Source: Antilocapra americana (lineage: Eukaryota > Chordata > Mammalia > Artiodactyla > Antilocapridae). From it: a stretch of 64,000 nucleotides of DNA. The first letter of the stretch is position 1, and the number at the start of each line of letters is the position of its first letter. Location: assembly GCA_007570785.1 (NCBI GenBank), contig ML664152.1:738640-802639 (forward strand), given 5' to 3'. The notes below the pieces were generated by a model that ran no database searches, was not told the DNA's origin, and was given only the letters and a program-made list of their open reading frames with translations. Positions 37,301 to 49,300 of the stretch are shown here, piece after piece. The position numbers and the translations under genes were made by a program.

Positions 37301-40300
37301 AGAGCTGCCGGAGGCTCCCTGGGTTGAAATGGCGTGGGTTGCCATTTCCATCTCCAGGGGGTCTTTCCCACCCATGAATCGAAACCAGGTCTCCTGCATT
37401 GCAGGCAGGTTCTTTACTGACTGAGGTATGAGGGAATCCCTGATCAATGTTGGGGTATGTGTGGCTTTTCGAATTAGTGTTTTTGTTTTCTTTGGGTAAA
37501 TACTCAGGAGTGGATCTGCTGTATCTATTTTTAATTTTTTGAGGAACCTCCCTCAAGTCAGGCTGATACCACAGCCTTGTCCAGCGCTGGGGCCGGGAGA
37601 ACAGAGAAGCCACTTGCCCCCTGGAGTTCTTTGTCCAAACAGGTGCACAAGGCTTCCAGCATTACAGAGAGCCCCGTGAGCCCCATTGCTACAAAGGGTG
37701 GAGATGCCAGAAACAAATGGCATGGAGGCCACTGGCAGAAGAGCACAAAGGCCACTGAGAACACGCCCAGCACACACTCACCCAGCACTTCCCTCTCAGC
37801 TCAGGTCGCCAGCATGCGTGAGACAGGCGGTTGGGGAGCTCATGGAGAGTGTGGGACTTGGGCAGGACCCAAGCTGCCATCTACCCACCTGTGAGTCATG
37901 CTCTGAACCAGCCAGGGGGTCGTTTTAAACAAGCAGACACAGTCAGCCTCTGGAGATGCCAGAGACACAAGAGCAAGCCTCCCTCCACTTGTCAGCATCA
38001 CAGAAGAAAGCTTCTGTGAAAAGGATGGAAATCCAGATTTGAGAGCATAAAGATAGCCCATTTCCCATCTAAAGATTAATGAAACACAGCCTTCTCATGA
38101 TATACTGAGATGCTCATAAACCTCAACAGTACACACACACACAAAAACTGATTAAAATCAGGCAGAGACCTGCAACAGACATTTCTCCAAAGACGACACC
38201 CAGACAGCCAACTGTCTATCTACAGGCGCTGAGAGAGGAGATCTTACAAGTTCTCATTGAAAGAAAAACGCTCTGACTCTGTGGAGGTGCAGGTTCACCA
38301 GACTGGCCAAGGAGACCCGTCACGTCACACCCAGGCATCCGGTCATCACACCAACACTGGACACTCAGGTCCGGTCAGTCACACCTCAAGACACAACAGA
38401 GCCAGCCCATCACCTCAAGCTGCTCCCGCTGAAGGCTGAGTCCATCAAGACGGTCTCTTTCTTCTTCCGATGTCTCTTCCAAACAGGCACTGGGTGAATT
38501 CAGAGAGAAACTGTACTGTAAGAGCCTGACGTGGCACTTTGCCACTGGATCCCACTGTCCCTGGGGCCCCACTTCTGTGCCAATCTGCAGGGCCATGCCC
38601 ACCCACTTTGGCCAGATGTCACCAACCACACCAACGTGCAGGTCAGACCAGCGCCAGCTTCAACATCACCATGCCAAGACCAAAATACCAGTGTGTTCTC
38701 CTGGGCTGGGCTGGAAGCCACTCACCTGGTTCCCATGGCCTCCAGCAGGGAGTCATCCCTTCCCTCCTGCAGCCGCCGCTGCAACAGGGTCAGGTCCTCC
38801 TGGAAGCTCTGCTCAGCCTCCCTCAGCTTCTCTTCGAAATAGAGCCTCAGCTGCTCCAGTTCGGACTCGTGCTGACTCCTCTCCTGCTGCTGCTGCTGCT
38901 CCAAGTCTCTCTTCAGGAGCTCCAGCTCCTCCACGTGAGACGCGCGGGCCAGGAGCTGCTCGCGCAACTCTGTATGGGTGGACACAAGCGAGCATCTCAG
39001 ACATGGCACTCAGGGGAACTGAGACACTGAGGACCCCACAGTGTGGGGCCAGCACACAAGTGTACAGCGGGGGCCCATCCCACCCCAGAACCCGTGAATG
39101 GACGCAGGCCCCCAGGGCTTGTGCTACGAGCACAGGGCCTGGAGCAGGAAGACCACCAGGGAGACCACCCCGGTGGCCTCAGCAAACCCCAGTGCCCCTT
39201 GAGGGCAGATGGCTTTCTCAGGCTGGCTCCCCAGCCACGGGGGCTCTGAAGACAGAGAGAAGGGGCCACCTCTGGGCCACCAGCCAGCCACCTCGGTCCC
39301 ACAGCACTGGATTCTGTCAACAGGAAGACAGGTCATGGCAGAGCCCAGCACCTTGACCTCAGCTGTGGGTGACCCTGGGCAGAAAGAGCCATGCCAGTTC
39401 AGATTTCCAAGCTAATAAACGTGGGTGGGTTTAAGCTGCTGAGATGGTGGTATTTTGTTTACAGCAACAGAACAGTAATACAGACCATAAACAACTGTCA
39501 CCACCACTACTATTCTGACTTAAGAGGTGCTGCCAGTTGGCCCACCGCAGCCAGTGACCAGCTTTCAAATAATGGGGAAGGAGACAGGTCACTGTCCCAG
39601 ATATACGCCCCCCCACGAAGGCGAGGGCGCAGAGGCAGCACACAGGCTATAACCCATGTGTGAAAGCACATGTGAAGCCCGCCCTCAAAGTCAGTCCACT
39701 AGCTCTGCCTGGGGCCGCCCTCTCCCGGGACCACCAGGACAGGTGAGGGGCACAGCTGGAGCCTGCACAACCCCCCACAGCCATCGGGACGACCTTGGGT
39801 CCTTTCTCATAACCGCCCTTTGTTCCTAACAACACAACAGGGCCGATTCTGCTGGTCGAGGTCTCTGTGAAGAGCAGCAGATAAGTCCACGCCGCTTGGC
39901 CCTGTGCCCTCAGTAAACGTGGCATCTCCCTCCAGAATCAGAGCTCAGAGCCACAGGAGCCTGACAGCACTTGCCAGGTGCATGGGCAGGCCTGAGAGGC
40001 AGTATGCAGCAAGGCGCACCTGTGGCCTGCGTTCCCTCACGAGGACAGTGTTCCCACGGCACTTAACCAAACCCACCAGGAGCCCCATCTCCCATGTGAA
40101 CGGCGCGTGTCACCACGCAGGAGGACACAGGCCTCCAGAGTCACCACTAGCTCGCCTATGGGGAAGCACAGGGGCCACCACAGCTGCGCACAGAGCTGCC
40201 ACAGATCTCAAAATGCACACAGCTTTACAGGACCACTTTCTGGGCCTGCAAAACTGTTAAGTTCTAGTTTGGGGTTTCAGCAGTTCAAGCTGCAGCTTTC

Positions 40301-43300
40301 CCTTCCAGGAACCTGGACTGAGAACACAGGTGCTCACCACTCAGCTCCTGCCTGCTGGACCTCGCGGACTCAAGCTGGGCCCCTAGGCGCTGGATCTCCT
40401 CCTGGGACCGAGCCTGCAGCTCCTCATAGGATGCGCGCAGCCTCTCCAGCTGGAAGAGCAGGCACAGTGTGGGCACCGGACCGCAACCCAGGCACGAGGT
40501 GAGAACGCCCAGCTGCCTCCACCCAAGCCCACCCCATCCCCCAGTCGGCAGCCCCGAGACCATCCAGAGGAATCCATGGCGGCCATGGTCTCATGCATGG
40601 ACGTCTCTCAGGCTGTGGCCTCGTGCCCTGCAGAGACCTGCCCCCTACTTTGTCAGGGAGGGTGGAGGAGCCCCCTCCCACCAGCTCCCTTGCCCATCTG
40701 TGACCTTGGTCCCTTACCCCCATGCAACTTGTTTGGTTTTCTCCAAGTTGCCTGGTCAACCTCCCTGGGAAGCATCTCCTCTTTCAGGGTAAACAGAGCT
40801 TGCACACTGAGTGTGTGCCACATGCCAGCCAACCCTGCAACACTGGAGCTGAAGTGCACCACCAACCTTCCTGGGGGCCTGGGTTGGAGTGGCTGCCCAG
40901 CCCCGCAAGTCACAGGGTGGGGCCAAGCCTCCAACGGAGCAAGGGTGGTGCCGGTCTGCAGCTGCCCGCTGACTGTGCAATGGGCCTTTCCTTTTTCAGG
41001 GCACAGGATGGGCACAGCCACAGGCCCCACCTAGCCAGGCTGGCCTCTGTCTGGAGGAGACAGGAGCCAGCGCAGCATGGCCAGATCCGGCTCCTTCTGG
41101 GTCCTGTGACTCTCCTCCCTGCAAACCCAGGTACCAGCCGCAGCTAACTCCATCTGCCAGTCACTTCCTGATTTCTTGAACTAACGCATGGGGCACTGCT
41201 TGGCTCTTGGTCTTGGTGACAAAGGCCCTTCAGGTCCCTGAGTGAGATATGTCCACATCACCCACGTTTTGGTACGTAGAGTTCCACTGGAATAAAGTTC
41301 TGAAGATGTGAGCAGCAGAACCTTGCACCCCTGATGGCTGGAGCCTGTAGACGTTCCAGGGGTGCTTGTCAATGGCACAAATTCTCCAAAGGTAGGACTG
41401 GACACCATCATTAAGTCATAGTCACAGACTTTACCTCCTGATGTGGCTACCTACTGCCTCCAGCAAATACTGAGAGTCCCTTTAAATTAGAGCTTAAGAG
41501 TATGGAAGTTCCTCAAAACACTAAAAACAGAATTGCCATATGACCCAGCCACTCCTGGGTATACACCCGAAATAATTTAAAAAGATAATGGAAAACTAAT
41601 TTAAAAAGATCCATGCAACCTGAAGCAACCTAAGTATTCACTGGCAGACAAATGGATAAAGAAGATGTGGACACATATATAATGCAGTACTGCCTGCGTG
41701 CAGTCGCTCAGTCATGTCTTACTCTTGTGACCCCATGGACTGCAGCCCACCAGCCTCATTCTCCAGGCAAGAATACTGGAGTGGATTGCCATTTCCTCCT
41801 CCAGGGGATCTTTCTGACCCAGGGATTGCACCTGCATCTCCTAGGTCTGCTGCACTGGCCGGCGGGTTCTTACTGAGCCACATGGGAATCCCATAATGGA
41901 ACACTACATAGCCATAAAAAAACAGTGCCAACCACAGAAACATGGAGGGACTCGAGAGTACTATACCAAGTGAAATGAGTCAGAAGGAGAAAGACAAATA
42001 CTGTATATTATCAGTAACATGTGAAATCTGAAAAATAAAATGAATATACATACAAAAAGACTCAGTTATAAAGAACAAACTACGGTCATCAATGAGAAGA
42101 GGCAAGGGAGAGAGGCAAGTCAGGGGAGGGGATTAAGAGGTACAAACTATTAAGTATAACAAAGTATAAAATAAAGTATAAGAATACATTGTACAACACA
42201 GAGAATACAAACAATATCTTATAATAGCTATAAATAAAGAATAAACTTTAAAAAATTGGAAATCACTATGTTGTATGTCTAAAACTCACACGATATTGTA
42301 AATCATCTATACCTCGATTTAAAAGTAAAAAAACGTGACACAAATTAGGGCTTAAGTTTTGGCTGATGACAGAGTGTGAATCCAATCCAAGGTCTCCTCA
42401 ACTCTCTCCTGTGCTTAACAATTCAAATAAAGCAGCCGGTGCCTACCTCAAGCTGGTTCTCCTTTTCCTTCTTTTGGAATTTCAGCTCCAGCTCCTCCAA
42501 GTACTGGCAGTGCTCCAGCTGCAGGTCTGCACGTAGCTTGCTCAGGGAGGCCTCATGCTGCGCCTCCTGCGTCTGAAGGGAACCTGCAGATGGGCCAGGG
42601 CCTCCATTTGTGATGGCACAACATCCTCCACCTGCGGTGACAGCTGCACATACAGCATGTCCCTAGGCTCCCTGCAGTCCCTGCTTGCTCAAGACTCTGT
42701 TCTTAGGACTCCACTCTCCTCTGGGACAGAGGGAGGGAAGAAGGAAGGGGGAGGCATAGGCCAGCAGACAGTGCCTATTGCCTGAGGGTGTCAGCGTGTT
42801 AACAGAAAGTGAACAACTGCATAGTACCTTTTTGGTAGCAAAACAAACATGTTCTAGTAGCAAAACACATAAAAACTATCTCTGAAACGAAGGATTCTAG
42901 AAATTTCAGAGAACCCGCGAGCCTGTGACCCACGAGGCAGGACCACACTGGCTCTGTCCTGCTGGTCAGTCACATGGGAGTCTCTCTAGGATGACAGAGG
43001 AAAACCAGCCCCTCCAAACTTGCTCATTTTACTTAAAGACTCACATTCAGCTTGATTTTTGGCTTGAAAAACCTTCTCCAACTCAGCTTTCTGTTGTGCC
43101 AATTCTTTCTTAAACTGGTTTTGTAGATTCTCCAGTTCTGACCGATGCTTTTCCAATAATTCTCGGCGTAGGTTTTCTAAGCATGAGTCTCTCTCGGATT
43201 CCCAATCTTGCTTCAGAATCTAATTTAAATGAGATAGAGGAAATGATAGCCAATGGTTGATTATTGAGATAAAAATATTTCAACCTCGCATTCAAAACCC

Positions 43301-46300
43301 AATCATCCCTGCTCAAACCAGACTGTGAGTACAGTATGTGGCTTGAGACGTCCAGTCAGACAGGAACAGCAGCAGGCAAACATCCCACCAGCCTGCCAAA
43401 GAAGTGGTATCAGAGCAAAAGCACAGGAACTCAGCTGACAAATCAGGCATCTGTCATCCACACAGACCCAGGGTTACAGCAATGCCACCAAGCTCTGCAG
43501 GGTCTGACTCTGCCCAAGCATCCTGAGCTGGACAGCTGAGACTAAGGGTGCCCTGAGCTGGGGCATGAGGCTGTCCTCCACTTGCCACTTGTCCAGTGTG
43601 GCCAGGACATAGTCCCCAACACCATCCGCTTCCACTGCCATCACCAAGCACCAAGAGCTCTCCTACAAAGGTGGACTTGAAAAAGTCTCAAAAGTTTGGT
43701 GAGAGATTTCTTCAGAAAAGAGCTAATTCTGTTACATCCTAAATCAGAACTCTTCTCCCGAAAAGGCAGCGTGGAGTGGGAGCAGCAGGACAAGCAGAGC
43801 ACCAGCCGGCGTGCTCAGCACTGTCAGCACACCGACCTCTGCCTTCACCCTTAGGGACGCTTGTCCCGTATCTCCACCCAGCCATGTGTTTTTAAGTGGT
43901 GTCCATGTCTTCTGTCCCTGAGGACAGAGGTCTGTGTCCCAAGCACAGCCAGGGCCAGGCCACAGGGCTGCTCAGAAGCCAGACGGGAGGGAAGAGCCTC
44001 CCATCACACCAGGCCACACAAAAGACACGAGCAGTTGCTGAGGAATCCATGCCAGGCAGAGAGAGCAGTGCGCCACACTTTCGTGGCAACTCCAACTACG
44101 ACTGCATTGTGAGAATCAAGTGGGAGACCCAGGGGGGTGAGGGAAATACCATCTACATGGAATGACATTTTCCCATCCTATGTACCTCTATCATCTGGGC
44201 ATTTTTTTCCATTTCTGATTGTAGCTTCTCCTTCAGCTCAGCTGCAAGACAAACATAAGAAGTGGCTCAGATCACCGAGGCTCAGACTTCCCGAGTCTGG
44301 CTGCCCAGAGAAGACAAGGCTCCGGCACCACAGGCCACTCCACAGAACATTCGCCAACACCAACAGGACAGGGCAGGATGCACCTGTGAGAATCGAGACA
44401 GTGAAGATGGCTGTTCTGATGAGCAAATCACGTTTGTGCCCAACAAACGACAGGAGACGTCCAGCCAGAGCAACAGCGTAGAAGGACCATGTGAGGCTGG
44501 CTCTGGGCCTCGCAGATCACTGAGTCCTCCTCATCCTTCTGCTAGTAGAACCTCGGCCCATCTGCCCACACCGGGCCCCACACACACCCAGGGCCTGGAG
44601 TCCAAGATCCTGCAGGGCCAGCTTCCAGGCTGGGTGCTGGACAACAAGGAAGACAGGTAAAGACGTTTCAGGTCCCGAGAGCTCCCCACCGGGAGGAAAA
44701 CAGCACTAAAGGAGGTGCCAGGCGCAGAGAAGATGAACTGGGCTGGGGGAGCAGCCGACCGTGGGGCTGGGGGAGCAGGAGGCAACAGCCAGCACTGCCA
44801 GGGACCGGGAGGGCGGCTGGCAAGCCGGGGTCCATGCAGAGACCCAGCCACCACCCTGCAAGGGCAGCTTCCAGGTCCGGGCCCGCCCATGGCAGAGCTG
44901 CAGGGAGTGGAGGGCAGACAGGCCTCTCTGGGGACTGTTTCCAGGGGTGCTGGTGGAAGAAACAGCATCGAAACAGGTCTAGGACAAGCATGTTTCATAT
45001 TTTTAAAATTTAACAAAAGCAGGGGAGGACATGGAATAATCTCCTTGTGTTTGCCTGAATCTCCAAGAAGATGCATCAGAGGACTGAGGAGGATGCTTCT
45101 GGGGGGTGGGGGGGGCAGGAGAGGAAGATTCTGCACTCCAGGGTGGGTCAGAGAAAAGGGTCCAGGGACTCTTCTGGGGGGGAAATAACGTTCTGAGTGC
45201 AAAAAACAAGAAAAGCCACCAAAGTGCTGCCTTGAAACAGCTTTCAACAAGTGAGTTATGTGGTATATGAATTACACCTCAATAAAACTATTACGTAAAA
45301 ACTGATTTCTACAAAAATACCAACAAAAAATGTACCAAGAAACATAAAAAATGACAACATAAAAGTTCACTTTAAGGCCAGAGAATTGAAAGATTGAAAG
45401 GCGCCTAAGGTGCCACCAGCAGCAGACGGCCTCTGAGCACAGTGAAGAGCTGGGGTTGGGGTACGGGTGGGCGGAGGAGTCTGGGGCAGTGGTGGGGGTT
45501 CAGTAGGGGATAGAGGTCCAGGTTGGGGGTCCAAGGCAGGGATGCATGTCTGGGGTAGGGGTCTGGGATGGGGGTCTGAGGTGGGGATGGAGATCGGGGA
45601 TGGGGATGGGGGTCTGGAGTGCAGATCTGGAGTGGGAATAGGGGTCTGGGGTGGGGCTGAGGGTCTGGGGCAAGGATGGAGGTCTGGGATGAGGATGGGA
45701 AACTGGGATGTGGGTCTAGGGGTTGGGGATTGGGGTTGGGGGTGGGGGTCTAGGATGGAGATGGGGTTTGAGATGTGGGTCTGGGATGGGGCTGGGGGGC
45801 TGAGATGGGGGTCTGAGATGGGAGTCTGAGATGGGGGACTGGGATGGGGAGGGGGGACTGAGATGGGGGGCTGGAATGGGGATGGGGGTCTGGGGTGGGG
45901 GTCTAGGATGGGGGTCTGAGATGGGGGGCTGGAGTAAGGGTCTAGGATGGGGATGGGGGTCTAAGATGGGGGCTGGGGTGAGGATCTAGGATGGGGATGG
46001 GGGACTGGGATTGGTATCTGGGGTAGGGGTGTTGGGTGAGGATGAGGGTCTGGGGTGGGGGTCTGGGGTGGGGACTGGTGTCTGGGGTGGGGATCTAGGG
46101 TGGGGGTGTGAGGTGGGGATGGGGGTCTAGGGTGGGAATCTGGAATGGGGATGGGAGTCTCAGTCAGGGATAGGGGTCTGGAGTGTGGGTCTGAGATGGG
46201 CATCTGGGGCAGGGATGGGGGACTGGAATGGGGGTCCAGGGTAGAGATAGGGGTCTGCAGTGGGGGACTGGATGGGGGTCTGGGGCGGCCACAAACCGTG

Positions 46301-49300
46301 GCCAGAGACAGAAGCTGAAGAAGCGGCAAAGAAACTCAAGCTCTTGAGCCGGGATCCTCTGTCACACCGCCAGGTTGTCGCCCAGCCCCGCGCACAGCCA
46401 CTGTGCATACCTGCCTCCTCGCGGACCAGCTCCAGCTCACGGCGCGCACGGCTCTGCAGCAGGGCCCGCTCCTGTGCGTGCCGCCCAGTGAGCTCGGCGT
46501 GCAGCTCAGCCAGGGCCGCCTCCTTCTCACGCTGCAGGTGTGCCTGTGCTCGCTCCAGCCGCGCCGCGTGCATGTCACTCAGGCTCAGGCGCAGCACCTC
46601 CAGCTCCAGCTCCTGGAGGACAGTGAGCTTAGTCTTGTGCCACCACGAAAGACAACGTCATGCCACCCAGGTGAGGCATGCGGTGTCAGCAAACCATAAG
46701 GACAGAAGGCAGGATGGTGGCTGCCAGGGGCTGGGGAGATGCCATCAAGGAACATGGTTTCAGGTTGATGAGGTAAGAGCTGTGGAGACAGTTGGTGCTG
46801 AAGGATGCACGACGCTGTGAATGGACGAATGCCACTGAACTGTGCACCCAACAATCGTTAACCTTATGAGTGTTTCCCTAGGTTGGTACAAACGTAATTG
46901 AGGTTTTTGCATTGTTAAAATTTGCTGTCTGATGTTGGTACAAATGTGGTTATTTTATACATCATTTTGATGAGCATTCCTTGCTTTATTTTTTTCTACT
47001 AATGACTTATTACTTTAAACCAGGGGAACGATGTTAGACAAAAAACAAACTCCAGCAATTTTCTTATTTGAGTTCAAAATGGGTCATAAAGCAGTGGAGA
47101 CAACTCACAACATCAACAACGCATTTGGTCCAAGAACTGCTAGTGAACGTACAGCGCCAAGAAGGTTCAAGAAGTTTTGCAAAGGAGACGAGAGCCTTGA
47201 AGATGAACAGCACAGTGGCTGGCCATTGGAAGGTGACAACAATCAATTCAGAGCAATCATCAGAGCTGATCCTCTTACAGCTACACGAGTTGCTAAAGAA
47301 CTTGTCAACCATTTACGGTCTTTGTATTTGAAGCAAACTGGAAAGGTAAAAAAGCTCAATAAATGAGTACTTCATGAGCTGACCAAAAATCATAAATATC
47401 ATTGTTTTGAATTATCATCTTCTCTTATTCGATGCAACAACAATAAACCATTTCTCAATTGGATTGTGATGTGTGACGAAAAGTGAGTTTTATATAACAA
47501 CCAAGGATGATCAGCTCTTTGGCTGAACCAAGAAGCAGCTCAAAAGCACTTCCCAAACCCAAACTTGCAAAAAAGAGTCATGGTCACTCCTTGGTAGTCT
47601 GCTGCAGGTCTGACCCACTATGGCTTCTGAATCCCAGCAAAACCATTATATCTGAGAAAAACGCTCAGCAAATTGATGAGATGCACCAAAAACTACAAGG
47701 CCAGCATTGGTCAACAAAATGCCCCTAATTCTTCTCTACAACAACGCATGATCAACTCTTCAAAAGTTAAATGAATCGGGCTAAGATGTTGACTCATCCA
47801 CCATATTCACTTGACCTCTCACCAGAAGACTATCACTTCTTCAAGCATCTCAACAACTTTTTGCAGGGAAAATGCTTCCATAACCAGCAGGAGGCAGAAA
47901 ATGCTTTCCAAAAGTTCACTGAATCCTGAAGCATGCATTTTTACACTATGGGAATGAGCAATCTTATTTCTCATTGGCAAAAATGTACTGATTATAGCAA
48001 TTCCCATTTTGATTAATAAAGAAGTGTCTGAGTTTAGTTGTAATGATTTAAAATTCATAGCCTGAAACCACAATTGCTTTTGTACCAACCTACAATACAA
48101 TTTTAAAAAAGACCATGACAAAAACAGAGATTGAGGGAAGTATAAACGGAGTTTAAATAATTATGCAAGAGGAAAGTGAAGGTGGTGATTAAATTTAGAC
48201 TTAGACAAATTAAGTATACAAACTGTATTTCATAACCTAACCAATAAAAAAATAGAAACTGTGTACTATTACTTCAAAATGCATGAAAGGATAATTTCTT
48301 TGTAAATCTCATGATAAATAATGATTCAAAGAAGGCAAAAAAGGTGAAAAGAAAGGAAAAAAACAGGCAAGATAAACAGAAAACCCAAATTAAATGTCTG
48401 GTGTAAGTACAGGCACAGCAGTGACAACATCAGATACAAGAGGATTCACTGCCCAATAAGAAGACAGGTTGTCAGGCTCAGTTAAAGATCGACTCTATGC
48501 TATTCATCAGACATACATCTCAAACCGACGTCTCAGATATGCTAAAGGTGAAGGAGAAAAGAGACCAGGTCCATTTACACAAAGCTCCATGGCAGAGTCA
48601 GCCAGGGAGTGCTCACCTGGGGCGGGCAGTGGGGATCAGGGCCGGCCCTGTCCTATCTCTGACCAGCAGGGCATCACCTGCTGGGCTACATGTAAGTTCT
48701 GTGTACTTTTCCACAAAGATGCAACAAGTCACAGCTTAAACAAGTATGAAATGTGTATTTAAGACTGAGTCTTACAGACTCCATCAGGGACCATTTTTCC
48801 AAGCCCTCCAATGATCTAGATTTCTCCTGCAATAATGCAGATTAAAAACCAAACTTGCTCACTGCTACAACTAGTGTGAATTGAGTCCAGCTAAAATTGA
48901 GTGTCTAAAATATCATTATTTTGTATTAACTTCTAATGGAGTATAATCTAGAAAACTACTGAATCACTAGGCTTTATACCTGAAACTAACATCATGATGT
49001 CAAACAACTACATTAAAAAAAAAAAAGATAAAATATAAGACTTTCAAGACAACACTTTGATATTGATCAATATCTAATAATTTTTCTTGCAAACGCTAAC
49101 AAAACTGAATTGATTTTAAAAAGGAATCAGTTCGATACCCATGGAAGTCACCCCAAGCCTTCTGGGAGGAGCTGGGACAGTAACACTGAAGCCCAGCCCC
49201 TGCACCATGTCGGGCGTGGCACTCTCACGTGAGCAACGTGGGCCAGGCCTGGGGAGCACACTGACCAGTGACAGAAAGGTGGTTCCCCCCTCCACACTCA

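Larger units (their letters stand above)
34763..38413 (-). other. PCNT intron 10
   Basis: About 3.65 kb. It contains the CHR SINE at 36452-36566 and the partial Bov-tA at 37330-37437. The rest shows no recognised feature. Confidence 0.75.

Noticed and set aside
38577..39356. 259-codon plus-strand open frame
   Set aside because: It is antisense to PCNT exon 9. Glu/Gln/Leu-rich coiled-coil exons avoid codons whose complements are stops, which leaves long Ser/Ala/Pro-rich antisense frames.
44531..45250. 239-codon minus-strand frame in intron 4
   Set aside because: GC-rich Pro/Leu/Ser composition, no splice context, and it does not fit PCNT. Chance frame beside a minisatellite.
45467..46329. 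Long Gly- and Pro-rich frames on both strands at 45.5-46.3 kb
   Set aside because: They are translations of the minisatellite, not genes.
48607..48680. Exon-like segment of about 61 bases in intron 3 with a strong GTGAGC donor (minus strand)
   Set aside because: The length is not a multiple of three, it would break the phase between exons 3 and 4, and the peptide does not resemble pericentrin.
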